From Streptomyces sp. NBC_00358 (lineage in GTDB: Bacteria; Actinomycetota; Actinomycetes; Streptomycetales; Streptomycetaceae): a stretch of 64,000 bases of DNA. The DNA lies in the NCBI RefSeq assembly GCF_036099295.1, contig NZ_CP107976.1, positions 1,550,001 to 1,614,000 of the forward strand. The letters are read 5' to 3'. Position 1 is the stretch's first letter; the number at the start of each line of letters is the position of its first letter. The position numbers and the translations under genes are program-made. This document shows positions 1 through 8,324 of this stretch, one piece after another. Below the pieces are notes generated by a model. That model saw only the letters and a program-made list of their open reading frames with translations, did no database searches and had not been told where the DNA came from.

Positions 1-3000
1 TCGAGCAATTCGACGCGGACTACTTCGGTCTCACCGCGCGCGAGGCCGAGCTGATGGACCCGCAGCAACGGTTCCTCCTCGAAGCGGCGGTGGAGGCTCT
101 GAACGACGCGGGCCACGACCCCGCCACGAGCGAGCAGGCGACCGGCGTCTTCCTGGGCGTGGGCCGCAGCGGCTACTTCCTCCACCATCTGCTGCCGCGG
201 GCCGAGCTGATGGCCTCCTTCGCCCGCCAGATCGCGCTCTTCAACGACAAGGACTACGCGGCGACCCAGCTGTCGCACCGGCTCGACCTCACCGGGCCGA
301 GCATGACGGTCAGCACGGCCTGTTCGAGCTCCTTGGTGACGGTCCATCAGGCGTGCAGGAGTCTGGCCGAGTTCGAGTGCGACGTAGCGCTCGCGGGCGG
401 CGCCTCGATCAATGTGCTGCAGCGCGGTGGCTATCTCTACCAGGAGGGGAACATCTTCTCCCCGGACGGGCACTGCCGCCCGTTCGACGCCGACGCCAAC
501 GGCACCGTCTTCGCCAGCGGCGCCGGCATCGTCGTCCTCAAACGCCTCAACGACGCCCTGCGCGACGGCGACACCATCCGCGCCGTCATCCGCGGCTCAG
601 CCGTCAACAACGACGGCGCCGACAAAGTCGGCTTCACCGCCCCCAGCGTCCGCGGCCAGGCCAACGTCATCTACGAAGCACAACAACTCGCCAAAACCGA
701 CGCCCGCACCATCGGCTACATCGAAGCCCACGGCACCGCCACCACCCTCGGCGACCCCATCGAAATAGCCGCCCTCACCGAAGCCTTCCGCACCACCACC
801 CAGGACACCGGCTACTGCACCCTCGGCTCCGTCAAATCCAACATCGGACACCTCGACACCGCCGCAGGCATCGTCGGCTTCATCAAAACCGTCCTCACCG
901 TCCAACACGCCACCATCCCCGCCACCCTCCACTACCAAAAACCCAACCCCCGAACCGACCTCCACAACACCCCCTTCCACATCAACAACCACACCCAACC
1001 CTGGACCGGACCCACCCCCCGACGCGCCGGCATCAGCTCCTTCGGCATGGGCGGCACCAACGCCCACATCATCATCGAACAAGCACCCGAAACACCTGAA
1101 GCACCTGAAGCACCTGAAGCACCTGAAGCACCTGAAACAAACCAGCACGACACCACCGACACCAACGCCACCAACGCCACCAACTGGCAGATCCTCACCA
1201 CCACCGCCCGCACCCCCACCTCCCTCACCACCCAACAACACCGCCTCACCACCCACCTCACCACCACCCACCACCCCCTCCCCGACATCGCCCACACACT
1301 CCAGACCGGCCGCCACCACCACCCCCACCGCGCCGCCACCCTCGCCCGCACCACCACCGAAACCACCCGACCCCCCATCACCGGCCACGCCCACCCCAAC
1401 CCACGAACCGCCTACCTCCTCACCGGACAAGGCAACCCCTACCCCTCCATGGCCCACGGCCTCTACACCACCCACCCCACCTTCCGCACCACCCTCGACA
1501 CCTGCACCCAAACCATCGAACAACACACCGGCCACAACCCCCTCAAGGCCCTCTACACGCCCGATGCCACGAGCGACCACCTCACCGACACCGAGCACCA
1601 ACAGCCCCTCCTTTTCGCCATCCAGTACGCCATGGCCCAGCAGTGGCGCGCCTGGGGCATCGAGCCCCACGCCCTCATCGGCCACAGCCTCGGCGAACTC
1701 GTCGCGGCCACCCTCGCCGACGTCTGGACCCTCGACGACGCCCTCCGCCTCGTCTGCCTGCGAGGCAGGCTGATGCAGCAGCAGGCCCCGGGCGCGATGC
1801 TGGCGGTGTCGCTGGGCGAGGCCGAGGTGTCGGCGTTCGTGACCGACGACTGCGTCCTCGCAGCGGTGAACAGCCCGCGGCAGACGGTGCTCTCCGGTAC
1901 CCACGAGGCGATCGACCGGGCGGCCGCCGCGCTGACCGGGCGCGGCGTGCGGCACCGGCGGCTGGCCACCTCGCACGCCTTCCACTCCCCGATGATGGAA
2001 CCGATGCTCGCGGAGTTCGAGCGGGAGGTCGCCCGGCTGGAACTCGGCGCGCCCCGCACCCGGTTCGTGTCGAACGTGACGGGTGACTGGATCACGCCGG
2101 AGCAGGCCACCAGCGCTTCCTACTGGGCCCAGCACATCCGCGGCACCGTCCGGTTCTCCGCCGGCCTGTCCACCCTCCTGCGCGACGAGCCCGACGCCAT
2201 GCTGCTGGAGGTCGGGCCCGGCGCCGCGATCCGGATGATGGTGGCCGACCACCCGGAGGGCCGCGAGCGGATCCTGGTGCCCTCGATGCGGCACGCCCGC
2301 GAGGACCGCGACGACGTCCAGGTGGCCCGGGAGTCGCTTGCCCGGCTCTGGGTCAACGGCGCGCCCGTCCGCTGGTCCGCGCTGCACGAACACCGCAGCC
2401 CGCGGAAGGTACCGCTGCCCGCATACGCGTTCGACCACAAGCGTCACTGGATCGAGCGGGCCGCCCAGCGGCCGTCGGATCAGGACGGGACGCGACTGTT
2501 CCGGCCGGTCCTCCGGAAGAACGCCCTCCCCGCCGCCACCGAACCGGGCACGGCGCGCTGGCTGGTCCTCACCGACGCCACCCCCGCCGCCGACCGCTGG
2601 ACGGCACGGCTGCGCGAGTCGGGCGAGCAGGTGGTCACGGTGACCGCGGGCACCGCGTACGAGCGCACGGCCGAGGACGCCTTCCGCATCCGGCCCGAGA
2701 CCGCCGGGGACTACGAGCTGCTGGTGGACGCGCTCCAGGAGCAGGGCGGGCCCCGGACCTGGAACGTGCTGTACCTCTGGAACGTCGAGGCGGGCGCGAG
2801 CCCGGAGCAGGCACAGGTCCGGTCCCTCGACGGCTTGGTGCTGCTGGCCCGTGCCGTGGGCCCGCGCCGCGGCGCCGACGTCACCCGGCTCGCCGTCGTC
2901 ACCCGCGGTCTGACCCCGGTCGCGGGGCAGCCGTCGACGGCTCCCCCGGCACAGGCGCTGGTCCTCGGTCCGGTGCGGACCCTGCCACTGGAGTACCCGG

Positions 3001-6000
3001 CGCTCACCGCGTCCGTGATCGACTTCGAGGCCGAGCCGGACGGCAGCGAGGACGGCTTCGACGCGGCCTTCCCGTCGGTCGTCGCCGAGGTGCGCGCCGG
3101 GCTGCCGGAGAGCCTCGTCGCCTACCGGGGCACGGTCCGCCACGTCGAGCGCGTCGAGCAGTTGCCGACCGGCTCCACCCCGGCGCGGAGCCGTTTCCGG
3201 CGGGGCGGGGTCTACCTGGTCACCGGAGCCTTCGGCGGCGTCGGCACCGAGATCGCCGGCTGGCTGGCGCGCAACCATCAAGCACGTCTGGTGCTCACGG
3301 GGCGTACCCCGCTACCGCCGCGCGGGCAGTGGGCGGAACTGGAGAACGACCCGAGCACCGAGGCGGAGATCCGCCGCAGGCTGGCCCTGATCCGCCGACT
3401 GGAGTCGGCCGGCGCCGAAGTGCACGTCGAGTGCTTCGACGTGACGGACCGGGAGGCGCTCGGGCAGGCCCTGGGCCGGGCCGAGGCGCGTTTCGGACCG
3501 GTCGAGGGCGTGGTCCACGCCGCGGGCCTGGCCGGGGGCGCGCTGGCGCAGTTCCAGCGGTCCGAAGCCATGCGCCGGGTACTGGCACCCAAGCTGGACG
3601 GCACGCTCGCCCTCGCCTCCGCGCTGCGGGACCACCGGCTCGCGTTCTTCGCCGTCTTCTCCTCCGTCAGCGCGCTGCTGGGCAACGTCGGCCAGGTCGA
3701 CTACTGCGCGGCGAACGCCTTCCTGGACGGCTGGGCATGCTCGTCCGAGGCGCCGGAAGGTGCCGTGACCATCTCCTGGGACACCTGGCGCGGCGTCGGC
3801 ATGGCGGCGCCCGAACGCCTGCCCGCTGCCGTCCTCGCGGCCCACGCGGATCAGGAGTGGTCCGGGATGCCGGCCGCCGCCGCCCTGTCCGTCTTCGAGC
3901 AGGCCGTCAGCGGAGGGCAGCGGCGCGTCGTGGTGTCGACCGGCTCGCTGCCCGATCGGCTCGCCGCCCGCGGCGCCCGCCGCCCGGAACCGGCGGGCCA
4001 CCATGCCGGAACCCTGGTCGAGCGGTCCCGGGCCGAGGTGGAGGAGACACTGCTCGAGATCTGGCGGCTCCTCTTCGGGCGTACGGAGATCGATGTCGAC
4101 GCGAACTTCTTCGAGCTGGGCGGCGACTCGCTGCTCGTGATCGAGGCGGGCCGTCAGATCAAGGAGCGGCTGCAGACCACGCTGCCGGTGTCCGACCTCT
4201 TCAAGTACCCGACCGTCGCCCACCTGGTCGACCGGCTGTCCCCGGAGCAGACGGCGCAGGCGCCCGCGGCCCGGCCGACCGTACGGCCCGAGCCGGCGGA
4301 CGACACGGCGATCGCCGTGATCGGCATGGCGGCCCGCTTCCCGGGCGCGGACAACGTCGAGGAGTTCTGGCAGAACCTCGTCGACGGTGTCGAGTCGCTG
4401 GTCCCCACCTCGGAGCCGGCCGAGTCGGCGATCGGTCCCCGCGGCCGGTACGTCGCCGTGGCCGGCGCCCCGAACGGCGTCGACCAGTTCGACCCGGGCT
4501 TCTTCGGCTTCTCGGCGCGCGAGGCGGAGGTCATGGACCCGCAGCAGCGCCTGCTGCTGATGTGCTCGTACGAGGCGCTGGAGGACTCGGGCTACGACCC
4601 CCGGAACTACCCCGGGCCGGTCGCCGTCTATGTCGGCGCCGCGTTGAGCAGCTACCTGCTCAACAACCTGGTCCCGCACCGCGGTACCTCGGACCTCGAT
4701 CCCCTCTTCGTCGGGATGGGCAACGACAAGGACTTCGCGGCGACCCAGATCTCGTACCGCCTCAACCTGCGCGGCCCGAGCGTGAGCGTCAGCACCGCGT
4801 GCTCCAGCTCGCTCGTGGCGATCGCTCACGCCTGCCGGAGCCTCGCGGCGGGCGAGTGCGACGCGGCGATCGCGGGCGGCGCGAAGGTCCGTGTGCCGGA
4901 TCGCGGTGGTTATCTCTACCAGGAGGGGAGCATCTTCTCCCCGGACGGGCACTGCCGCCCGTTCGACGCCGACGCCAACGGCACCGTCTTCGCCAGCGGC
5001 GCCGGCATCGTCGTCCTCAAACGCCTCAACGACGCCCTGCGCGACGGCGACACCATCCGCGCCGTCATCCGCGGCTCAGCCGTCAACAACGACGGCGCCG
5101 ACAAAGTCGGCTTCACCGCCCCCAGCGTCCGCGGCCAGGCCAACGTCATCTACGAAGCACAACAACTCGCCAAAACCGACGCCCGCACCATCGGCTACAT
5201 CGAAGCCCACGGCACCGCCACCACCCTCGGCGACCCCATCGAAATAGCCGCCCTCACCGAAGCCTTCCGCACCACCACCCAGGACACCGGCTACTGCACC
5301 CTCGGCTCCGTCAAATCCAACATCGGACACCTCGACACCGCCGCAGGCATCGCCGGCTTCATCAAAACCGTCCTCACCGTCCAACACGCCACCATCCCCG
5401 CCACCCTCCACTACCAAAAACCCAACCCCCGAACCGACCTCCACAACACCCCCTTCCACATCAACAACCACACCCAACCCTGGACCGGCCCCACCCCCCG
5501 ACGCGCCGGCATCAGCTCCTTCGGCATGGGCGGCACCAACGCCCACATCATCATCGAACAAGCACCACCAACCCCCGAAACACCTGAAGCACCTGAAACA
5601 AACCAGCACGACACCACCGACACCAACGCCAACGACTGGCAGATCCTCACCACCACCGCCCGCACCCCCACCTCCCTCACCACCCAACAACACCGCCTCA
5701 CCACCCACCTCACCACCACCCACCACCCCCTCCCCGACATCGCCCACACACTCCAGACCGGCCGCCACCACCACCCCCACCGCGCCGCCACCCTCGCCCG
5801 CACCACCACCGAAACCACCCGACCCCCCATCACCGGCCACGCCCACCCCAACCCACGAACCGCCTACCTCCTCACCGGACAAGGCAACCCCTACCCCTCC
5901 ATGGCCCACGGCCTCTACACCACCCACCCCACCTTCCGCACCACCCTCGACACCTGCACCCAAACCATCGAACAACACACCGGCCACAACCCCCTCGACT

Positions 6001-8324
6001 CGCCCCAGCAGCAACAGCCCGCGCTCTTCGCCATCCAGTACGCCTTGGCCCAGCAGTGGCGCGCCTGGGGCATCGAGCCCCACGCCCTCATCGGCCACGG
6101 CCTCGGCGAACTCGTCGCGGCGACCCTCGCCGAGGTCTGGTCCCTCGACGACGCCCTCCGCCTCGTCTGCCTGCGGGCCGAGTCACGGCACGAGGAACTG
6201 GCGGACGTGCTGTCGACGATGCGGCTGAACGCCCCGCGGCTCCGGTTCGCGTCCAGTGGGACGGGCGACTGGATCACGGCCGAGCAGGCCACGAGCGCGT
6301 CGTACTGGGCGGAGCACTGTCGAGCGGAGACGGCCGCCGACTTCACCGGTCTGCTGCGGGACGAGCCGGAGACCATGCTGCTGGAGATCGCTCCGGGCGC
6401 GGCGGCCGTACTGGGGGAACAGCCGATCGACCGGATCGTCGTGTCCTCGACGAACCCGGTGCGTCACGACGTCGTGGCGATCCGGGAGGCACTGGCGCGG
6501 CTGTGGGTCAACGGCGCGCCCGTCCGCTGGTCCGCGCTGCACGAACACCGCAGGCCGCGCAGGGTGCCGCTGCCCACGTACGCGTTCGACACCGAGCGGT
6601 ACTGGATCGACGCGCCGGGCCGCGGGGAGAGCGCCGCCGTTGCCAACCGCGTCGCCACCGCGGGTGCGGCGGCGGTCGGCCCTCGTCCGACGCCGAGCGT
6701 CGAGCCGCAGCCACCCAGGCCCGCGGCACCCGGCTACGACCGCCCGCAGGCCGTCCGCAGCGCCCCCGTCGGCACCACCCTCACCACCGTCATCACCCTC
6801 CTCGAAGAAACCCTCGGAACCAGCCCCATCGCACCCGACGACGACTTCTTCGACCTCGGCGGCGACTCCCTCATGGCCCTCCACCTCATCGCCAAGGCCA
6901 ACACCACCTTCGACATCGAACTCCCCCACCACACACTCCTCGAAGCACCCACCGCCACCCACATGACCACCTACATCGACGACCTCCTGCGGCCACGGGA
7001 GACCCCCACCCCGGCCCCCGAACCCGACCGCCCCCAGACCGTCCGCAACACCCCCGCCGGCACCACCCTCACCACCGTCATCACCCTCCTCGAAGAAACC
7101 CTCGGAACCAGCCCCATCGCACCCGACGACGACTTCTTCGACCTCGGCGGCGACTCCCTCATGGCCCTCCACCTCATCGCCAAGGCCAACACCACCTTCG
7201 ACATCGAACTCCCCCACCACACACTCCTCGAAGCACCCACCGCCACCCACATGACCACCTACATCGACGACCTCCTGCGGCCACGGGAGACCCCCACCCC
7301 GGCCCCCGAACCCGACCGCCCCCAGACCGTCCGCAACACCCCCGCCGGCACCACCCTCACCACCGTCATCACCCTCCTCGAAGAAACCCTCGGAACCAGC
7401 CCCATCGCACCCGACGACGACTTCTTCGACCTCGGCGGCGACTCCCTCATGGCCCTCCACCTCATCGCCAAGGCCAACACCACCTTCGACATCGAACTCC
7501 CCCACCACACACTCCTCGAAGCACCCACCGCCACCCACATGACCACCTACATCGACGACCTCCTGGGGTCGCAGGAGGGGGCCGCGTCGCTGATCACGCT
7601 GCGGGAGGGGACGCCGGGCCGGCGACCCCTGTTCCTGTTCCACCCGGTGGGCGGCAGCGTGTACGTCTACCGCGAGTTCGCCGGCCTGCTGCCGACCGGG
7701 CAGCCGGTGCACGCCTTCCGGGCCGCCGGGCTGCACGACGGGGCGGTGCCGCGGCGGACGGTCGAAGAGCTCGCCGACCGCTACCTCCCGGAGCTGCGCG
7801 CCGCCCAACCGGCGGGCCCCTACGCGCTCGGCGGAGCCGCCTTCGGCGGCCTGGTCGCCCTGGAGGTCGCCCAGCGTCTGCGCGCGGCCGGCGAGCACGT
7901 GGAACTGCTGGCCCTGTTCGACACCCCCGGCCCCGGACAGATGCCGCTGAACCGCCATGCGGAGCTGCCCCCGGCGGAGGCGGACCAGTTGCTGGCCGAG
8001 CGCCTGGCCGCCAGAGGCGTGGCTCCGGGCCCGGCCGTCGAGGAGTCGGCCCGGCAGGTCCTCGCGGTGTACCAGGCCAATCTCGCGGCGCTGTACGCGT
8101 ACCGCCCGGCCCCCTACTCCGGTCGCGTCCTGTTCTTCCTCGCGGAGCGGCGCAGGGAGGGACTCGACCCTGCCCGCCCGGACAGCGCCTGGGCGCGACT
8201 GGCCCTCGGCGGACTGACCACGCACATCCTGCCCGGCGACTACCTCGACATGTTCGGGTCCGTGAACGCCGGGACCAGCGCGCGGATCGTCGCCGCGGAA
8301 CTCCGGCGGGAGGGCGCACGATGA
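1..8324 (+). CDS. type I PKS, 5'-truncated: KS-AT-KR-ACP-KS-AT*-ACP-ACP-ACP-TE*
   Basis: The frame is open from nt 3, so the N-terminus lies outside the window. Domains by nt: KS1 3-1085 (Cys in TACSSS, His in EAHGTA and NIGHLD); AT1 about 1400-2430 (GHSLGE, Ser codon 1686-1688; SHAFHS implies malonyl-CoA); KR about 2480-3950 (TGAFGGVG, Ser/Tyr/Asn triad present); ACP1 about 4030-4250; KS2 4306-5565 with an intact triad; AT2 5860-6620; three near-identical ACPs 6738-7566; thioesterase fold 7590-8321. AT2 reads GHGLGE in place of GHSxG and lacks about 77 residues including the SHAFHS His, so it should be inactive. The TE has Ala (7839-7841) for the nucleophilic Ser and Tyr (8241-8243) for the catalytic His. 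Extension by KS2 would need malonyl from AT1 or another AT. The stop overlaps the next start (ATGA). Confidence 0.95.
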   Translation, partial: EQFDADYFGLTAREAELMDPQQRFLLEAAVEALNDAGHDPATSEQATGVFLGVGRSGYFLHHLLPRAELMASFARQIALFNDKDYAATQLSHRLDLTGPSMTVSTACSSSLVTVHQACRSLAEFECDVALAGGASINVLQRGGYLYQEGNIFSPDGHCRPFDADANGTVFASGAGIVVLKRLNDALRDGDTIRAVIRGSAVNNDGADKVGFTAPSVRGQANVIYEAQQLAKTDARTIGYIEAHGTATTLGDPIEIAALTEAFRTTTQDTGYCTLGSVKSNIGHLDTAAGIVGFIKTVLTVQHATIPATLHYQKPNPRTDLHNTPFHINNHTQPWTGPTPRRAGISSFGMGGTNAHIIIEQAPETPEAPEAPEAPEAPETNQHDTTDTNATNATNWQILTTTARTPTSLTTQQHRLTTHLTTTHHPLPDIAHTLQTGRHHHPHRAATLARTTTETTRPPITGHAHPNPRTAYLLTGQGNPYPSMAHGLYTTHPTFRTTLDTCTQTIEQHTGHNPLKALYTPDATSDHLTDTEHQQPLLFAIQYAMAQQWRAWGIEPHALIGHSLGELVAATLADVWTLDDALRLVCLRGRLMQQQAPGAMLAVSLGEAEVSAFVTDDCVLAAVNSPRQTVLSGTHEAIDRAAAALTGRGVRHRRLATSHAFHSPMMEPMLAEFEREVARLELGAPRTRFVSNVTGDWITPEQATSASYWAQHIRGTVRFSAGLSTLLRDEPDAMLLEVGPGAAIRMMVADHPEGRERILVPSMRHAREDRDDVQVARESLARLWVNGAPVRWSALHEHRSPRKVPLPAYAFDHKRHWIERAAQRPSDQDGTRLFRPVLRKNALPAATEPGTARWLVLTDATPAADRWTARLRESGEQVVTVTAGTAYERTAEDAFRIRPETAGDYELLVDALQEQGGPRTWNVLYLWNVEAGASPEQAQVRSLDGLVLLARAVGPRRGADVTRLAVVTRGLTPVAGQPSTAPPAQALVLGPVRTLPLEYPALTASVIDFEAEPDGSEDGFDAAFPSVVAEVRAGLPESLVAYRGTVRHVERVEQLPTGSTPARSRFRRGGVYLVTGAFGGVGTEIAGWLARNHQARLVLTGRTPLPPRGQWAELENDPSTEAEIRRRLALIRRLESAGAEVHVECFDVTDREALGQALGRAEARFGPVEGVVHAAGLAGGALAQFQRSEAMRRVLAPKLDGTLALASALRDHRLAFFAVFSSVSALLGNVGQVDYCAANAFLDGWACSSEAPEGAVTISWDTWRGVGMAAPERLPAAVLAAHADQEWSGMPAAAALSVFEQAVSGGQRRVVVSTGSLPDRLAARGARRPEPAGHHAGTLVERSRAEVEETLLEIWRLLFGRTEIDVDANFFELGGDSLLVIEAGRQIKERLQTTLPVSDLFKYPTVAHLVDRLSPEQTAQAPAARPTVRPEPADDTAIAVIGMAARFPGADNVEEFWQNLVDGVESLVPTSEPAESAIGPRGRYVAVAGAPNGVDQFDPGFFGFSAREAEVMDPQQRLLLMCSYEALEDSGYDPRNYPGPVAVYVGAALSSYLLNNLVPHRGTSDLDPLFVGMGNDKDFAATQISYRLNLRGPSVSVSTACSSSLVAIAHACRSLAAGECDAAIAGGAKVRVPDRGGYLYQEGSIFSPDGHCRPFDADANGTVFASGAGIVVLKRLNDALRDGDTIRAVIRGSAVNNDGADKVGFTAPSVRGQANVIYEAQQLAKTDARTIGYIEAHGTATTLGDPIEIAALTEAFRTTTQDTGYCTLGSVKSNIGHLDTAAGIAGFIKTVLTVQHATIPATLHYQKPNPRTDLHNTPFHINNHTQPWTGPTPRRAGISSFGMGGTNAHIIIEQAPPTPETPEAPETNQHDTTDTNANDWQILTTTARTPTSLTTQQHRLTTHLTTTHHPLPDIAHTLQTGRHHHPHRAATLARTTTETTRPPITGHAHPNPRTAYLLTGQGNPYPSMAHGLYTTHPTFRTTLDTCTQTIEQHTGHNPLDSPQQQQPALFAIQYALAQQWRAWGIEPHALIGHGLGELVAATLAEVWSLDDALRLVCLRAESRHEELADVLSTMRLNAPRLRFASSGTGDWITAEQATSASYWAEHCRAETAADFTGLLRDEPETMLLEIAPGAAAVLGEQPIDRIVVSSTNPVRHDVVAIREALARLWVNGAPVRWSALHEHRRPRRVPLPTYAFDTERYWIDAPGRGESAAVANRVATAGAAAVGPRPTPSVEPQPPRPAAPGYDRPQAVRSAPVGTTLTTVITLLEETLGTSPIAPDDDFFDLGGDSLMALHLIAKANTTFDIELPHHTLLEAPTATHMTTYIDDLLRPRETPTPAPEPDRPQTVRNTPAGTTLTTVITLLEETLGTSPIAPDDDFFDLGGDSLMALHLIAKANTTFDIELPHHTLLEAPTATHMTTYIDDLLRPRETPTPAPEPDRPQTVRNTPAGTTLTTVITLLEETLGTSPIAPDDDFFDLGGDSLMALHLIAKANTTFDIELPHHTLLEAPTATHMTTYIDDLLGSQEGAASLITLREGTPGRRPLFLFHPVGGSVYVYREFAGLLPTGQPVHAFRAAGLHDGAVPRRTVEELADRYLPELRAAQPAGPYALGGAAFGGLVALEVAQRLRAAGEHVELLALFDTPGPGQMPLNRHAELPPAEADQLLAERLAARGVAPGPAVEESARQVLAVYQANLAALYAYRPAPYSGRVLFFLAERRREGLDPARPDSAWARLALGGLTTHILPGDYLDMFGSVNAGTSARIVAAELRREGAR
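423..1763 (+). repeat. direct repeat, copy 1: KS C-terminal half, linker and AT N-terminal part
   Basis: Nearly identical to 4902-6176, at an offset of 4,479 bp, with only scattered substitutions up to about 1089. The linkers then differ by short indels, and identity resumes to about 1547 and again around the AT active site. The block keeps the reading frame. It is unusually rich in ACC, CAC and CCC codons compared with the flanking KS and KR sequence. Confidence 0.9.
1092..1136 (+). repeat. five 9-bp tandem units (Ala/Thr-Pro-Glu linker)
   Basis: Five units of the type gcacctgaa (the first begins acacct) encode a short APE-type linker between KS1 and AT1. The corresponding linker at 5580-5597 has only two units. 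This fits slippage-driven length variation after the block was duplicated. Confidence 0.85.
4902..6176 (+). repeat. direct repeat, copy 2
   Basis: Second copy of the 423-1763 block within the same gene. It differs from copy 1 at the AT active site (GGC Gly at 6099-6101 in place of AGC Ser) and in linker length. Sequence similarity breaks off just after the LRLVCLR motif, where the deletion in AT2 begins. Confidence 0.9.
6738..7566 (+). repeat. three tandem 288-bp ACP-coding repeats
   Basis: Units start at 6738, 7026 and 7314, the last one lacking its terminal linker. Units 2 and 3 look identical. Unit 1 differs mainly in its first 36 bases. Each unit encodes one complete ACP with a DLGGDSLMAL phosphopantetheine motif; the Ser codons are at 6867, 7155 and 7443. 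Tandem ACPs are known from polyunsaturated-fatty-acid synthases and some modular PKSs, where they can raise flux. Confidence 0.95.

Noticed and set aside
1092..1136. Short tandem repeats as a possible CRISPR or regulatory array
   Set aside because: The units are 9 bp, contiguous, in frame and without spacers; they encode a Pro/Glu linker.
597..3281. Very long minus-strand open frame opposite the PKS
   Set aside because: It is the antisense of highly biased GC-rich coding sequence, giving Gly/Val/Glu-rich low-complexity protein with no family motif. Similar antisense frames elsewhere were dropped for the same reason.
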